Assembly: GCA_012656075.1 (NCBI GenBank) | Contig: JAAKBF010000171.1 | Coordinates: 1,116,001-1,180,000 of the forward strand | Direction of reading: 5' to 3' | DNA length: 64,000 bases | Source: Phytophthora hibernalis | Taxonomy: Eukaryota; Oomycota; Peronosporomycetes; Peronosporales; Peronosporaceae | Part shown: positions 53,501-64,000 of the stretch, in pieces | How the letters are laid out: the number at the start of each line of letters is the position of its first letter | How positions within the stretch are numbered: position 1 is the stretch's first letter | Position numbers and translations under genes: made by a program | Notes under the pieces: generated by a model | What the model was told of the DNA's origin: nothing | The model's database searches: none | Seen by the model: the letters and a program-made list of their open reading frames with translations, nothing else

Positions 53501-56500
53501 CCGTTGTCGGCGTGTCGAAGGTTGGCGTCTCGGTTGTTGGAGTTTGAGTCGTCGGCGTCTCGGTTCGTGGTGTTTCAATCGTTGGTACCTCCGTTGTCGG
53601 TGTGTCGGAAGTCGGGGTTTGAGTCGTCGGCGTCTCGGTTGGTGGTGTTTCAATCGTTGGTACCTCCGTTGTCGGTGTGTCGAAGGTTGGCGTCTCGGTT
53701 GTTGGAGTTTGAGTCGTCGGCGTCTCGGTTCGTGGTGTTTCAATCGTTGGTACCTCCGTTGTCGGTGTGTCGGAAGTCGGGGTTTGAGTCGTCGGCGTCT
53801 CGGTTGGTGGTGTTTCAATCGTTGGTACCTCCGTTGTCGGCGTGTCGAAGGTTGGCGTCTCGGTTGTTGGAGTTTGAGTCGTCGGCGTCTCGGTTGGTGG
53901 TGTTTCAATCGTTGGTACCTCCGTTGTCGGTGTGTCGAAGGTTGGCGTCTCGGTTGTTGGAGTTTGAGTCGTCGGCGTCTCGGTTCGTGGTGTTTCAATC
54001 GTTGGTACCTCCGTTGTCGGTGTGTCGGAAGTCGGGGTTTGAGTCGTCGGCGTCTCGGTTGGTGGTGTTTCAATCGTTGGTACCTCCGTTGTCGGTGTGT
54101 CGAAGGTTGGCGTCTCGGTTGTTGGAGTTTGAGTCGTCGGCGTCTCGGTTGGTGGTGTTTCAATCGTTGGTACCTCCGTTGTCGGTGTGTCGAAGGTTGG
54201 CGTCTCGGTTGTTGGAGTTTGAGTCGTCGGCGTCTCGGTTCGTGGTGTTTCAATCGTTGGTACCTCCGTTGTCGGTGTGTCGGAAGTCGGGGTTTGAGTC
54301 GTCGGCGTCTCGGTTGGTGGTGTTTCAATCGTTGGTACCTCCGTTGTCGGCGTGTCGAAGGTTGGCGTCTCGGTTGTTGGAGTTTGAGTCGTCGGCGTCT
54401 CGGTTGGTGGTGTTTCAATCGTTGGTACCTCCGTTGTCGGTGTGTCGGAAGTCGGGGTTTGAGTCGTCGGCGTCTCGGTTGGTGGTGTTTCAATCGTTGG
54501 TACCTCCGTTGTCGGTGTGTCGAAGGTTGGCGTCTCTGTTGTTGGAGTTTGAGTCGTCGGCGTCTCGGTTGGTGGTGTTTCAATCGTTGGTACCTCCGTT
54601 GTCGGTGTGTCGGAAGTCGGGGTTTGAGTCGTCGGCGTCTCGGTTGGTGGTGTTTCAATCGTTGGTACCTCCGTTGTCGGTGTGTCGAAGGTTGGCGTCT
54701 CGGTTGTTGGAGTTTGAGTCGTCGGCGTCTCGGTTGGTGGTGTTTCAATCGTTGGTACCTCCGTTGTCGGTGTGTCGAAGGTTGGCGTCTCGGTTGTTGG
54801 AGTTTGAGTCGTCGGCGTCTCGGTTCGTGGTGTTTCAATCGTTGGTACCTCCGTTGTCGGTGTGTCGGAAGTCGGGGTTTGAGTCGTCGGCGTCTCGGTT
54901 GGTGGTGTTTCATCGTTGGTACCTCCGTTGTCGGCGTGTCGAAGGTTGGCGTCTCGGTTGTTGGAGTTTGAGTCGTCGGCGTCTCGGTTGGTGGTGTTTC
55001 AATCGTTGGTACCTCCGTTGTCGGTGTGTCGAAGGTTGGCGTCTCGGTTGTTGGAGTTTGAGTCGTCGGCGTCTCGGTTCGTGGTGTTTCAATCGTTGGT
55101 ACCTCCGTTGTCGGTGTGTCGGAAGTCGGGTTTTGAGTCGTCGGCGTCTCGGTTGGTGGTGTTTCAATCGTTGGTACCTCCGTTGTCGGTGTGTCGAAGG
55201 TTGGCGTCTCGGTTGTTGGAGTTTGAGTCGTCGGCGTCTCGGTTGGTGGTGTTTCAATCGTTGGTACCTCCGTTGTCGGTGTGTCGAAGGTTGGCGTCTC
55301 GGTTGTTGGAGTTTGAGTCGTCGGCGTCTCGGTTCGTGGTGTTTCAATCGTTGGTACCTCCGTTGTCGGTGTGTCGGAAGTCGGGTTTGAGTCGTCGGCG
55401 TCTCGGTTGGTGGTGTTTCAATCGTTGGTACCTCCGTTGTCGGCGTGTCGAAGGTTGGCGTCTCGGTTGTTGGAGTTTGAGTCGTCGGCGTCTCGGTTGG
55501 TGGTGTTTCAATCGTTGGTACCTCCGTTGTCGGTGTGTCGAAGTCGTCTCGGTTGTTGGAGTTTGAGTCGTCGGCGTCTCGGTTGGTGGTGTTTCAATCG
55601 TTGGTACCTCCGTTGTCGGTGTGTCGAAGGTTGGCGTCTCTGTTGTTGGAGTTTGAGTCGTCGGCGTCTCGGTTGGTGGTGTTTCAATCGTTGGTACCTC
55701 CGTTGTCGGTGTGTCGAAGGTTGGCGTCTCGGTTGTTGGAGTTTGAGTCGTCGGCGTCTCGGTTGGTGGTGTTTCAATCGTTGGTACCTCCGTTGTCGGT
55801 GTGTCGAAGGTTGGCGTCTCGGTTGTTGGAGTTTGAGTCGTCGGCGTCTCGGTTGGTGGTGTTTCAATCGTTGGTACCTCCGTTGTCGGTGTGTCGAAGG
55901 TTGGCGTCTCGGTTGTTGGAGTTTGAGTCGTCGGCGTCTCGGTTCGTGGTGTTTCAATCGTTGGTACCTCCGTTGTCGGTGTGTCGGAAGTCGGGGTTTG
56001 AGTCGTCGGCGTCTCGGTTGGTGGTGTTTCAATCGTTGGTACCTCCGTTGTCGGTGTGTCGAAGGTTGGCGTCTCGGTTGTTGGAGTTTGAGTCGTCGGC
56101 GTCTCGGTTGGTGGTGTTTCAATCGTTGGTACCTCCGTTGTCGGTGTGTCGGAAGTCGGGGTTTGAGTCGTCGGCGTCTCGGTTGGTGGTGTTTCAATCG
56201 TTGGTACCTCCGTTGTCGGTGTGTCGAAGGTTGGCGTCTCGGTTGTTGGAGTTTGAGTCGTCGGCGTCTCGGTTGGTGGTGTTTCAATCGTTGGTACCTC
56301 CGTTGTCGGTGTGTCGAAGGTTGGCGTCTCGGTTGTTGGAGTTTGAGTCGTCGGCGTCTCGGTTGTTGAGTTGAGTCGTCGGCGTCTCGGTTGTGGTGTT
56401 TCAATCGTTGGTACCTCCGTTGTCGGTGTGTCGAAGGTTGGCGTCTCGGTTGTTGGAGTTTGAGTCGTCGGCGTCTCGGTTGGTGGTGTTTCAATCGTTG

Positions 56501-59500
56501 GTACCTCCGTTGTCGGTGTGTCGAAGGTTGGCGTCTCGGTTGTTGGAGTTTGAGTCGTCGGCGTCTCGGTTCGTGGTGTTTCAATCGTTGGTACCTCCGT
56601 TGTCGGTGTGTCGGAAGTCGGGGTTTGAGTCGTCGGCGTCTCGGTTGGTGGTGTTTCATCGTTGGTACCTCCGTTGTCGGTGTGTCGAAGGTTGGCGTCT
56701 CGGTTGTTGGAGTTTGAGTCGTCGGCGTCTCGGTTGGTGGTGTTTCAATCGTTGGTACCTCCGTTGTCGGTGTGTCGAAGGTTGGCGTCTCGGTTGTTGG
56801 AGTTTGAGTCGTCGGCGTCTCGGTTCGTGGTGTTTCAATCGTTGGTACCTCCGTTGTCGGTGTGTCGGAAGTCGGGGTTTGAGTCGTCGGCGTCTCGGTT
56901 GGTGGTGTTTCAATCGTTGGTACCTCCGTTGTCGGCGTGTCGAAGGTTGGCGTCTCGGTTGTTGGAGTTTGAGTCGTCGGCGTCTCGGTTGGTGGTGTTT
57001 CAATCGTTGGTACCTCCGTTGTCGGTGTGTCGGAAGTCGGGGTTTGAGTCGTCGGCGTCTCGGTTGGTGGTGTTTCAATCGTTGGTACCTCCGTTGTCGG
57101 TGTCGAAGGTTGGCGTCTCTGTTGTTGGAGTTTGAGTCGTCGGCGTCTCGGTTGGTGGTGTTTCATCGTTGGTACCTCCGTTGTCGGTGTGTCGAAGGTT
57201 GGCGTCTCGGTTGTTGGAGTTTGAGTCGTCGGCGTCTCGGTTCGTGGTGTTTCAATCGTTGGTACCTCCGTTGTCGGTGTGTCGAAGTTGGCGTCTCGTT
57301 GTTGGAGTTTGAGTCGTCGGCGTCTCGGTTGGTGGTGTTTCAATCGTTGGTACCTCCGTTGTCGGTGTGTCGAAGGTTGGCGTCTCGGTTGTTGGAGTTT
57401 GAGTCGTCGGCGTCTCGGTTGTGGTGTTTCAATCGTTGGTACCTCCGTTCGGAAGTCGGGGTTTGAGTCGTCGGCGTCTCGGTTGGTGGTGTTTCAATCG
57501 TTGGTACCTCCGTTGTCGTGTGTCGAAGGTTGGCGTCTCGGTTGTTGGAGTTTGAGTCGTCGGCGTCTCGGTTGGTGGTGTTTCAATCGTTGGTACCTCC
57601 GTTGTCGGTGTGTCGAAGGTTGGCGTCTCGGTTGTTGGAGTTTGAGTCGTCGGCGTCTCGGTTGGTGGTGTTTCAATCGTTGGTACCTCCGTTGTCGGTG
57701 TGTCGGAAGTCGGGGTTTGAGTCGTCGGCGTCTCGGTTGGTGGTGTTTCAATCGTTGGTACCTCCGTTGTCGGTGTGTCGAAGGTTGGCGTCTCGGTTGT
57801 TGGAGTTTGAGTCGTCGGCGTCTCGGTTGGTGGTGTTTCAATCGTTGGTACCTCCGTTGTCGGTGTGTCGAAGGTTGGCGTCTCGGTTGTTGGAGTTTGA
57901 GTCGTCGGCGTCTCGGTTCGTGGTGTTTCAATCGTTGGTACCTCCGTTGTCGGTGTGTCGGAAGTCGGGGTTTGAGTCGTCGGCGTCTCGGTTGGTGGTG
58001 TTTCAATCGTTGGTACCTCCGTTGTCGGCGTGTCGAAGGTTGGCGTCTCGGTTGTTGGAGTTTGAGTCGTCGGCGTCTCGGTTGGTGGTGTTTCAATCGT
58101 TGGTACCTCCGTTGTCGGTGTGTCGAAGGTTGGCGTCTCGGTTGTTGGAGTTTGAGTCGTCGGCGTCTCGGTTCGTGGTGTTTCAATCGTTGGTACCTCC
58201 GTTGTCGGTGTGTCGGAAGTCGGGGTTTGAGTCGTCGGCGTCTCGGTTGGTGGTGTTTCATCGTTGGTACCTCCGTTGTCGTCGTGTCGAAGGTTGGCGT
58301 CTCGGTTGTTGGAGTTTGAGTCGTCGGCGTCTCGGTTCGTGGTGTTTCAATCGTTGGTACCTCCGTTGTCGGTGTGTCGGAAGTCGGGGTTTGAGTCGTC
58401 GGCGTCTCGGTTGGTGGTGTTTCATCGTTGGTACCTCCGTTGTCGTCGTGTCGAAGGTTGGCGTCTCGGTTGTTGGAGTTTGAGTCGTCGGCGTCTCGGT
58501 TGGTGGTGTTTCAATCGTTGGTACCTCCGTTGTCGGTGTGTCGAAGGTTGGCGTCTCGGTTGTTGGAGTTTGAGTCGTCGGCGTCTCGGTTCGTGGTGTT
58601 TCAATCGTTGGTACCTCCGTTGTCGGTGTGTCGGAAGTCGGGGTTTGAGTCGTCGGCGTCTCGGTTGGTGGTGTTTCAATCGTTGGTACCTCCGTTGTCG
58701 GTGTGTCGAAGGTTGGCGTCTCGGTTGTTGGAGTTTGAGTCGTCGGCGTCTCGGTTGGTGGTGTTTCAATCGTTGGTACCTCCGTTGTCGGTGTGTCGAA
58801 GGTTGGCGTCTCGGTTGTTGGAGTTTGAGTCGTCGGCGTCTCGGTTCGTGGTGTTTCAATCGTTGGTACCTCCGTTGTCGGTGTGTCGGAAGTCGGGGTT
58901 TGAGTCGTCGGCGTCTCGGTTGGTGGTGTTTCATCGTTGGTACCTCCGTTGTCGGTGTGTCGAAGGTTGGCGTCTCGGTTGTTGGAGTTTGAGTCGTCGG
59001 CGTCTCGGTTCGTGGTGTTTCAATCGTTGGTACCTCCGTTGTCGGTGTGTCGGAAGTCGGGGTTTGAGTCGTCGGCGTCTCGGTTGGTGGTGTTTCCATC
59101 GTTGGTACCTCCGTTGTCGGTGTGTCGAAGGTTGGCGTCTCGGTTGTTGGAGTTTGAGTCGTCGGCGTCTCGGTTCGTGGTGTTTCAATCGTTGGTACCT
59201 CCGTTGTCGGTGTGTCGGAAGTCGGGGTTTGAGTCGTCGGCGTCTCGGTTGGTGGTGTTTCAATCGTTGGTACCTCCGTTGTCGGTGTGTCGAAGGTTGG
59301 CGTCTCTGTTGTTGGAGTTTGAGTCGTCGGCGTCTCGGTTGGTGGTGTTTCAATCGTTGGTACCTCCGTTGTCGGTGTGTCGAAGGTTGGCGTCTCGGTT
59401 GTTGGAGTTTGAGTCGTCGGCGTCTCGGTTGGTGGTGTTTCAATCGTTGGTACCTCCGTTGTCGGTGTGTCGGAAGTCGGGGTTTGAGTCGTCGGCGTCT

Positions 59501-62500
59501 CGGTTGGTGGTGTTTCAATCGTTGGTACCTCCGTTGTCGGCGTGTCGAAGGTTGGCGTCTCGGTTGTTGGAGTTTGAGTCGTCGGCGTCTCGGTTGGTGG
59601 TGTTTCAATCGTTGGTACCTCCGTTGTCGGTGTGTCGAAGGTTGGCGTCTCGGTTGTTGGAGTTTGAGTCGTCGGCGTCTCGGTTCGTGGTGTTTCAATC
59701 GTTGGTACCTCCGTTGTCGGTGTGTCGGAAGTCGGGGTTTGAGTCGTCGGCGTCTCGGTTGGTGGTGTTTCAATCGTTGGTACCTCCGTTGTCGGTGTGT
59801 CGAAGGTTGGCGTCTCGGTTGTTGGAGTTTGAGTCGTCGGCGTCTCGGTTGGTGGTGTTTCAATCGTTGGTACCTCCGTTGTCGGTGTGTCGAAGGTTGG
59901 CGTCTCGGTTGTTGGAGTTTGAGTCGTCGGCGTCTCGGTTCGTGGTGTTTCAATCGTTGGTACCTCCGTTGTCGGTGTGTCGGAAGTCGGGGTTTGAGTC
60001 GTCGGCGTCTCGGTTGGTGGTGTTTCAATCGTTGGTACCTCCGTTGTCGGCGTGTCGAAGGTTGGCGTCTCGGTTGTTGGAGTTTGAGTCGTCGGCGTCT
60101 CGGTTCGTGGTGTTTCAATCGTTGGTACCTCCGTTGTCGGTGTGTCGGAAGTCGGGGTTTGAGTCGTCGGCGTCTCGGTTGGTGGTGTTTCAATCGTTGG
60201 TACCTCCGTTGTCGGTGTGTCGAAGGTTGGCGTCTCGGTTGTTGGAGTTTGAGTCGTCGGCGTCTCGGTTGGTGGTGTTTCAATCGTTGGTACCTCCGTT
60301 GTCGGTGTGTCGAAGGTTGGCGTCTCGGTTGTTGGAGTTTGAGTCGTCGGCGTCTCGGTTCGTGGTGTTTCAATCGTTGGTACCTCCGTTGTCGGTGTGT
60401 CGGAAGTCGGGGTTTGAGTCGTCGGCGTCTCGGTTGGTGGTGTTTCAATCGTTGGTACCTCCGTTGTCGGTGTGTCGAAGGTTGGCGTCTCGGTTGTTGG
60501 AGTTTGAGTCGTCGGCGTCTCGGTTCGTGGTGTTTCAATCGTTGGTACCTCCGTTGTCGGTGTGTCGGAAGTCGGGGTTTGAGTCGTCGGCGTCTCGGTT
60601 GTTGGAGTTTGAGTCGTTGGCGTCTCGGTTGGTGGTGTTTCAATCGTTGGTACCTCCGTTGTCGGTGTGTCGAAGGTTGGCGTCTCGGTTGTTGGAGTTT
60701 GAGTCGTCGGCGTCTCGGTTGGTGGTGTTTCAATCGTTGGTACCTCCGTTGTCGGTGTGTCGAAGGTTGGCGTCTCGGTTGTTGGAGTTTGAGTCGTCGG
60801 CGTCTCGGTTGGTGGTGTTTCAATCGTTGGTACCTCCGTTGTCGGTGTGTCGAAGTCGGGGTTTGAGTCGTCGGCGTCTCGGTTGTTGGAGTTTGAGTCG
60901 TCGGCGTCTCGGTTGGTGGTGTTTCAATCGTTGGTACCTCCGTTGTCGGTGTGTCGAAGGTTGGCGTCTCGGTTGTTGGAGTTTGAGTCGTCGGCGTCTC
61001 GGTTGGTGGTGTTTCAATCGTTGGTACCTCCGTTGTCGGCGTGTCGAAGGTTGGCGTCTCGGTTGTTGGAGTTTGAGTCGTCGGCGTCTCGGTTGGTGGT
61101 GTTTCAATCGTTGGTACCTCCGTTGTCGGTGTGTCGAAGGTTGGCGTCTCGGTTGTTGGAGTTTGAGTCGTCGGCGTCTCGGTTGTTGGAGTTTGAGTCG
61201 TCGGCGTCTCGGTTGGTGGTGTTTCAATCGTTGGTACCTCCGTTGTCGGTGTGTCGAAGGTTGGCGTCTCGGTTGTTGGAGTTTGAGTCGTCGGCGTCTC
61301 GGTTGGTGGTGTTTCAATCGTTGGTACCTCCGTTGTCGGTGTGTCGGAAGTCGGGGTTTGAGTCGTCGGCGTCTCGGTTGGTGGTGTTTCAATCGTTGGT
61401 ACCTCCGTTGTCGGTGTCGAAGGTTGGCGTCTCGGTTGTTGGAGTTTGAGTCGTCGGCGTCTCGGTTGGTGGTGTTTCAATCGTTGGTACCTCCGTTGTC
61501 GGTGTGTCGAAGGTTGGCGTCTCGGTTGTTGGAGTTTGAGTCGTCGGCGTCTCGGTTGGTGGTGTTTCAATCGTTGGTACCTCCGTTGTCGGTGTGTCGA
61601 AGGTTGGCGTCTCGGTTGTTGGAGTTTGAGTCGTCGGCGTCTCGGTTGGTGGTGTTTCAATCGTTGGTACCTCCGTTGTCGGTGTGTCGAAGGTTGGCGT
61701 CTCGGTTGTTGGAGTTTGAGTCGTCGGCGTCTCGGTTGTTGGAGTTTGAGTCGTCGGCGTCTCGGTTGGTGGTGTTTCAATCGTTGGTACCTCCGTTGTC
61801 GGTGTGTCGAAGGTTGGCGTCTCGGTTGTTGGAGTTTGAGTCGTCGGCGTCTCGGTTGGTGGTGTTTCAATCGTTGGTACCTCCGTTGTCGGTGTGTCGA
61901 AGGTTGGCGTCTCGGTTGTTGGAGTTTGAGTCGTCGGCGTCTCGGTTGGTGGTGTTTCAATCGTTGGTACCTCCGTTGTCGGTGTGTCGGAAGTCGGGGT
62001 TTGAGTCGTTGGCGTCTCGGTTGTTGGAGTTTGAGTCGTCGGCGTCTCGGTTGGTGGTGTTTCAATCGTTGGTACCTCCGTTGTCGGTGTGTCGAAGGTT
62101 GGCGTCTCGGTTGTTGGAGTTTGAGTCGTCGGCGTCTCGGTTGGTGGTGTTTCAATCGTTGGTACCTCCGTTGTCGGTGTGTCGGAAGTCGGGGTTTGAG
62201 TCGTCGGCGTCTCGGTTGTTGGAGTTTGAGTCGTCGGCGTCTCGGTTGGTGGTGTTTCAATCGTTGGTACCTCCGTTGTCGGTGTGTCGAAGGTTGGCGT
62301 CTCGGTTGTTGGAGTTTGAGTCGTCGGCGTCTCGGTTCGTGGTGTTTCAATCGTTGGTACCTCCGTTGTCGGTGTGTCGGAAGTCGGGGTTTGAGTCGTC
62401 GGCGTCTCGGTTGGTGGTGTTTCAATCGTTGGTACCTCCGTTGTCGGCGTGTCGAAGGTTGGCGTCTCGGTTGTTGGAGTTTGAGTCGTCGGCGTCTCGG

Positions 62501-64000
62501 TTGGTGGTGTTTCAATCGTTGGTACCTCCGTTGTCGGTGTGTCGAAGGTTGGCGTCTCGGTTGTTGGAGTTTGAGTCGTCGGCGTCTCGGTTGGTGGTGT
62601 TTCAATCGTTGGTACCTCCGTTGTCGGTGTGTCGGAAGTCGGGGTTTGAGTCGTCGGCGTCTCGGTTGTTGGAGTTTGAGTCGTCGGCGTCTCGGTTGGT
62701 GGTGTTTCAATCGTTGGTACCTCCGTTGTCGGCGTGTCGAAGGTTGGCGTCTCGGTTGTTGGAGTTTGAGTCGTCGGCGTCTCGGTTCGTGGTGTTTCAA
62801 TCGTTGGTACCTCCGTTGTCGGTGTGTCGGAAGTCGGGGTTTGAGTCGTCGGCGTCTCGGTTGGTGGTGTTTCAATCGTTGGTACCTCCGTTGTCGGTGT
62901 GTCGAAGGTTGGCGTCTCGGTTGTTGGAGTTTGAGTCGTCGGCGTCTCGGTTGGTGGTGTTTCAATCGTTGGTACCTCCGTTGTCGGTGTGTCGAAGGTT
63001 GGCGTCTCGGTTGTTGGAGTTTGAGTCGTCGGCGTCTCGGTTCGTGGTGTTTCAATCGTTGGTACCTCCGTTGTCGGTGTGTCGGAAGTCGGGGTTTGAG
63101 TCGTCGGCGTCTCGGTTGGTGGTGTTTCAATCGTTGGTACCTCCGTTGTCGGTGTGTCGAAGGTTGGCGTCTCGGTTGTTGGAGTTTGAGTCGTCGGCGT
63201 CTCGGTTGGTGGTGTTTCAATCGTTGGTACCTCCGTTGTCGGTGTGTCGGAAGTCGGGGTTTGAGTCGTTGGCGTCTCGGTTGTTGGAGTTTGAGTCGTC
63301 GGCGTCTCGGTTGGTGGTGTTTCAATCGTTGGTACCTCCGTTGTCGGTGTGTCGAAGGTTGGCGTCTCGGTTGTTGGAGTTTGAGTCGTCGGCGTCTCGG
63401 TTCGTGGTGTTTCAATCGTTGGTACCTCCGTTGTCGGTGTGTCGGAAGTCGGGGTTTGAGTCGTCGGCGTCTCGGTTGGTGGTGTTTCAATCGTTGGTAC
63501 CTCCGTTGTCGGCGTGTCGAAGGTTGGCGTCTCGGTTGTTGGAGTTTGAGTCGTCGGCGTCTCGGTTGGTGGTGTTTCAATCGTTGGTACCTCCGTTGTC
63601 GGTGTGTCGGAAGTCGGGGTTTGAGTCGTTGGCGTCTCGGTTGTTGGAGTTTGAGTCGTCGGCGTCTCGGTTGGTGGTGTTTCAATCGTTGGTACCTCCG
63701 TTGTCGGTGTGTCGAAGGTTGGCGTCTCGGTTGTTGGAGTTTGAGTCGTCGGCGTCTCGGTTGGTGGTGTTTCAATCGTTGGTACCTCCGTTGTCGGTGT
63801 GTCGGAAGTCGGGGTTTGAGTCGTCGGCGTCTCGGTTGTTGGAGTTTGAGTCGTCGGCGTCTCGGTTGGTGGTGTTTCAATCGTTGGTACCTCCGTTGTC
63901 GGTGTGTCGAAGGTTGGCGTCTCTGTTGTTGGAGTTTGAGTCGTCGGCGTCTCGGTTCGTGGTGTTTCAATCGTTGGTACCTCCGTTGTCGGTGTGTCGG
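50514..64000 (-). repeat. Giant minisatellite of 75-, 90- and 105-bp units
   Basis: About 13.5 kb of head-to-tail units, roughly 160 copies, continuing past the window edge. All are built from 15-bp modules. A 75-bp unit carries TGTGTCGGAAGTCGGGGTTT; a 90-bp unit carries TGTGTCGAAGGTTGGCGTCT plus an extra GTTGTTGGAGTTTGAGTC step; both share TTTCAATCGTTGGTACCTCC. 105-bp forms (one more 30-bp step on a 75-bp unit) cluster after about 60.56 kb. Variants are regional: TTTCCATCG in 50.76-52.84 kb and once near 59.09 kb; GTCGTCGTGTCG in 51.5-52.5 and 58.27-58.45 kb. Units of off-size by one or two bases occur repeatedly (TTTCATCG at 51040, 52008, 54909, 56655, 57164, 58257, 58423, 58930; GTCGGTGTCGAAGG near 57098 and 61408). 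Confidence 0.97.
50514..64000 (-). CDS. Thr/Pro-rich mucin-like repeat protein, partial
   Basis: On the minus strand the units translate as pentapeptides ending in PT or PP: TETPT, TQTPT, FDTPT, SDTPT, TEVPT and IETPP (30, 25 or 35 residues per unit). Such a sequence is predicted to be extended, acidic and densely O-glycosylated, like oomycete mucin-like surface proteins. All unit lengths are multiples of 15 bp, so copy-number change keeps the frame. Neither end is seen: no start or signal peptide lies inside the window, and the left edge ends at the strand flip near 50513. The frame holds over long stretches (for example 51291-52178 and 52010-52837) but is broken by one- and two-base unit errors, which I suspect are consensus errors. 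Other frames are open too, because only one plus-strand phase of the unit contains a stop (GTTTGAGTC); those are shadows. Confidence 0.55.

Noticed and set aside
50553..63970. Many long open frames on both strands of the minisatellite reading as Arg/Trp/Cys-rich or Arg/Gln/His-rich repeats
   Set aside because: They are out-of-frame readings of the TPT repeat. Unit lengths divisible by three and a unit with a stop in only one phase keep several frames open by construction.
50514..64000. CRISPR-like array
   Set aside because: Units are contiguous with no unique spacers, and they differ by modular 15-bp steps. The context is eukaryotic.

Overview
The window looks like nuclear DNA of an oomycete, most likely a Phytophthora or related Peronosporales species. 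The pointers are compact conserved eukaryotic genes with short introns (about 45-146 nt, GT..AG, often a CTRAC-like branch site), an oomycete-type initiator sequence ahead of one gene, Thr/Pro-rich mucin-like surface proteins, and a dense mixture of the transposon families usual in these genomes. The species itself cannot be named from the sequence alone.

Layout. (1) 1-10.8 kb is gene-dense: ribosomal protein eL42, a possible C1q-like protein, mitochondrial bL35, an AN1/C2H2 zinc-finger protein with a CaaX tail, dynein light chain LC8, a class II histone deacetylase, and a type II membrane glycosyltransferase. (2) 11.3-20.1 kb is a transposon graveyard: a MULE/FAR1 fragment, a Tc1-like fragment, a Copia retroelement with 403-bp LTRs and an internal inversion, half of a PIF/Harbinger transposase with its SANT-like partner gene, and two small MITEs with clean TTAA and TA target sites. 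(3) 20.5-34.4 kb is gene-dense again: a PH-domain protein, the UFM1 protease UfSP2, a five-helix LtaS/MdoB-like sulfatase-fold membrane enzyme, a small single-pass membrane protein, a GOLD-like coiled-coil protein, and a secreted Thr/Pro/Cys repeat protein. (4) 35.3-49.8 kb holds a pogo-like element (perfect 25-bp TIRs), a mariner-like element 45 bp away (32-bp TIRs), and a MULE transposase gene split by a 6.25-kb tyrosine-recombinase retrotransposon with split direct repeats. (5) 50.15-64.0 kb is one giant minisatellite whose minus strand encodes a Thr/Pro-rich (xxTPT)n mucin-like protein. It runs off the window, and its left edge abuts three 123-bp units encoding the same motif on the opposite strand.

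Two cross-cutting points. First, eight otherwise well-conserved genes carry about 14 single-base frame breaks. In every case adding one base, usually to a homopolymer run, restores the family reading frame. This looks like an assembly or consensus error mode rather than pseudogenisation, so the host genes are annotated as intact CDS with the breaks noted. Second, the host genes are housekeeping and trafficking genes with no obvious operon-like relationship. The interest lies in the nested mobile elements and in the two mucin-like repeat genes.
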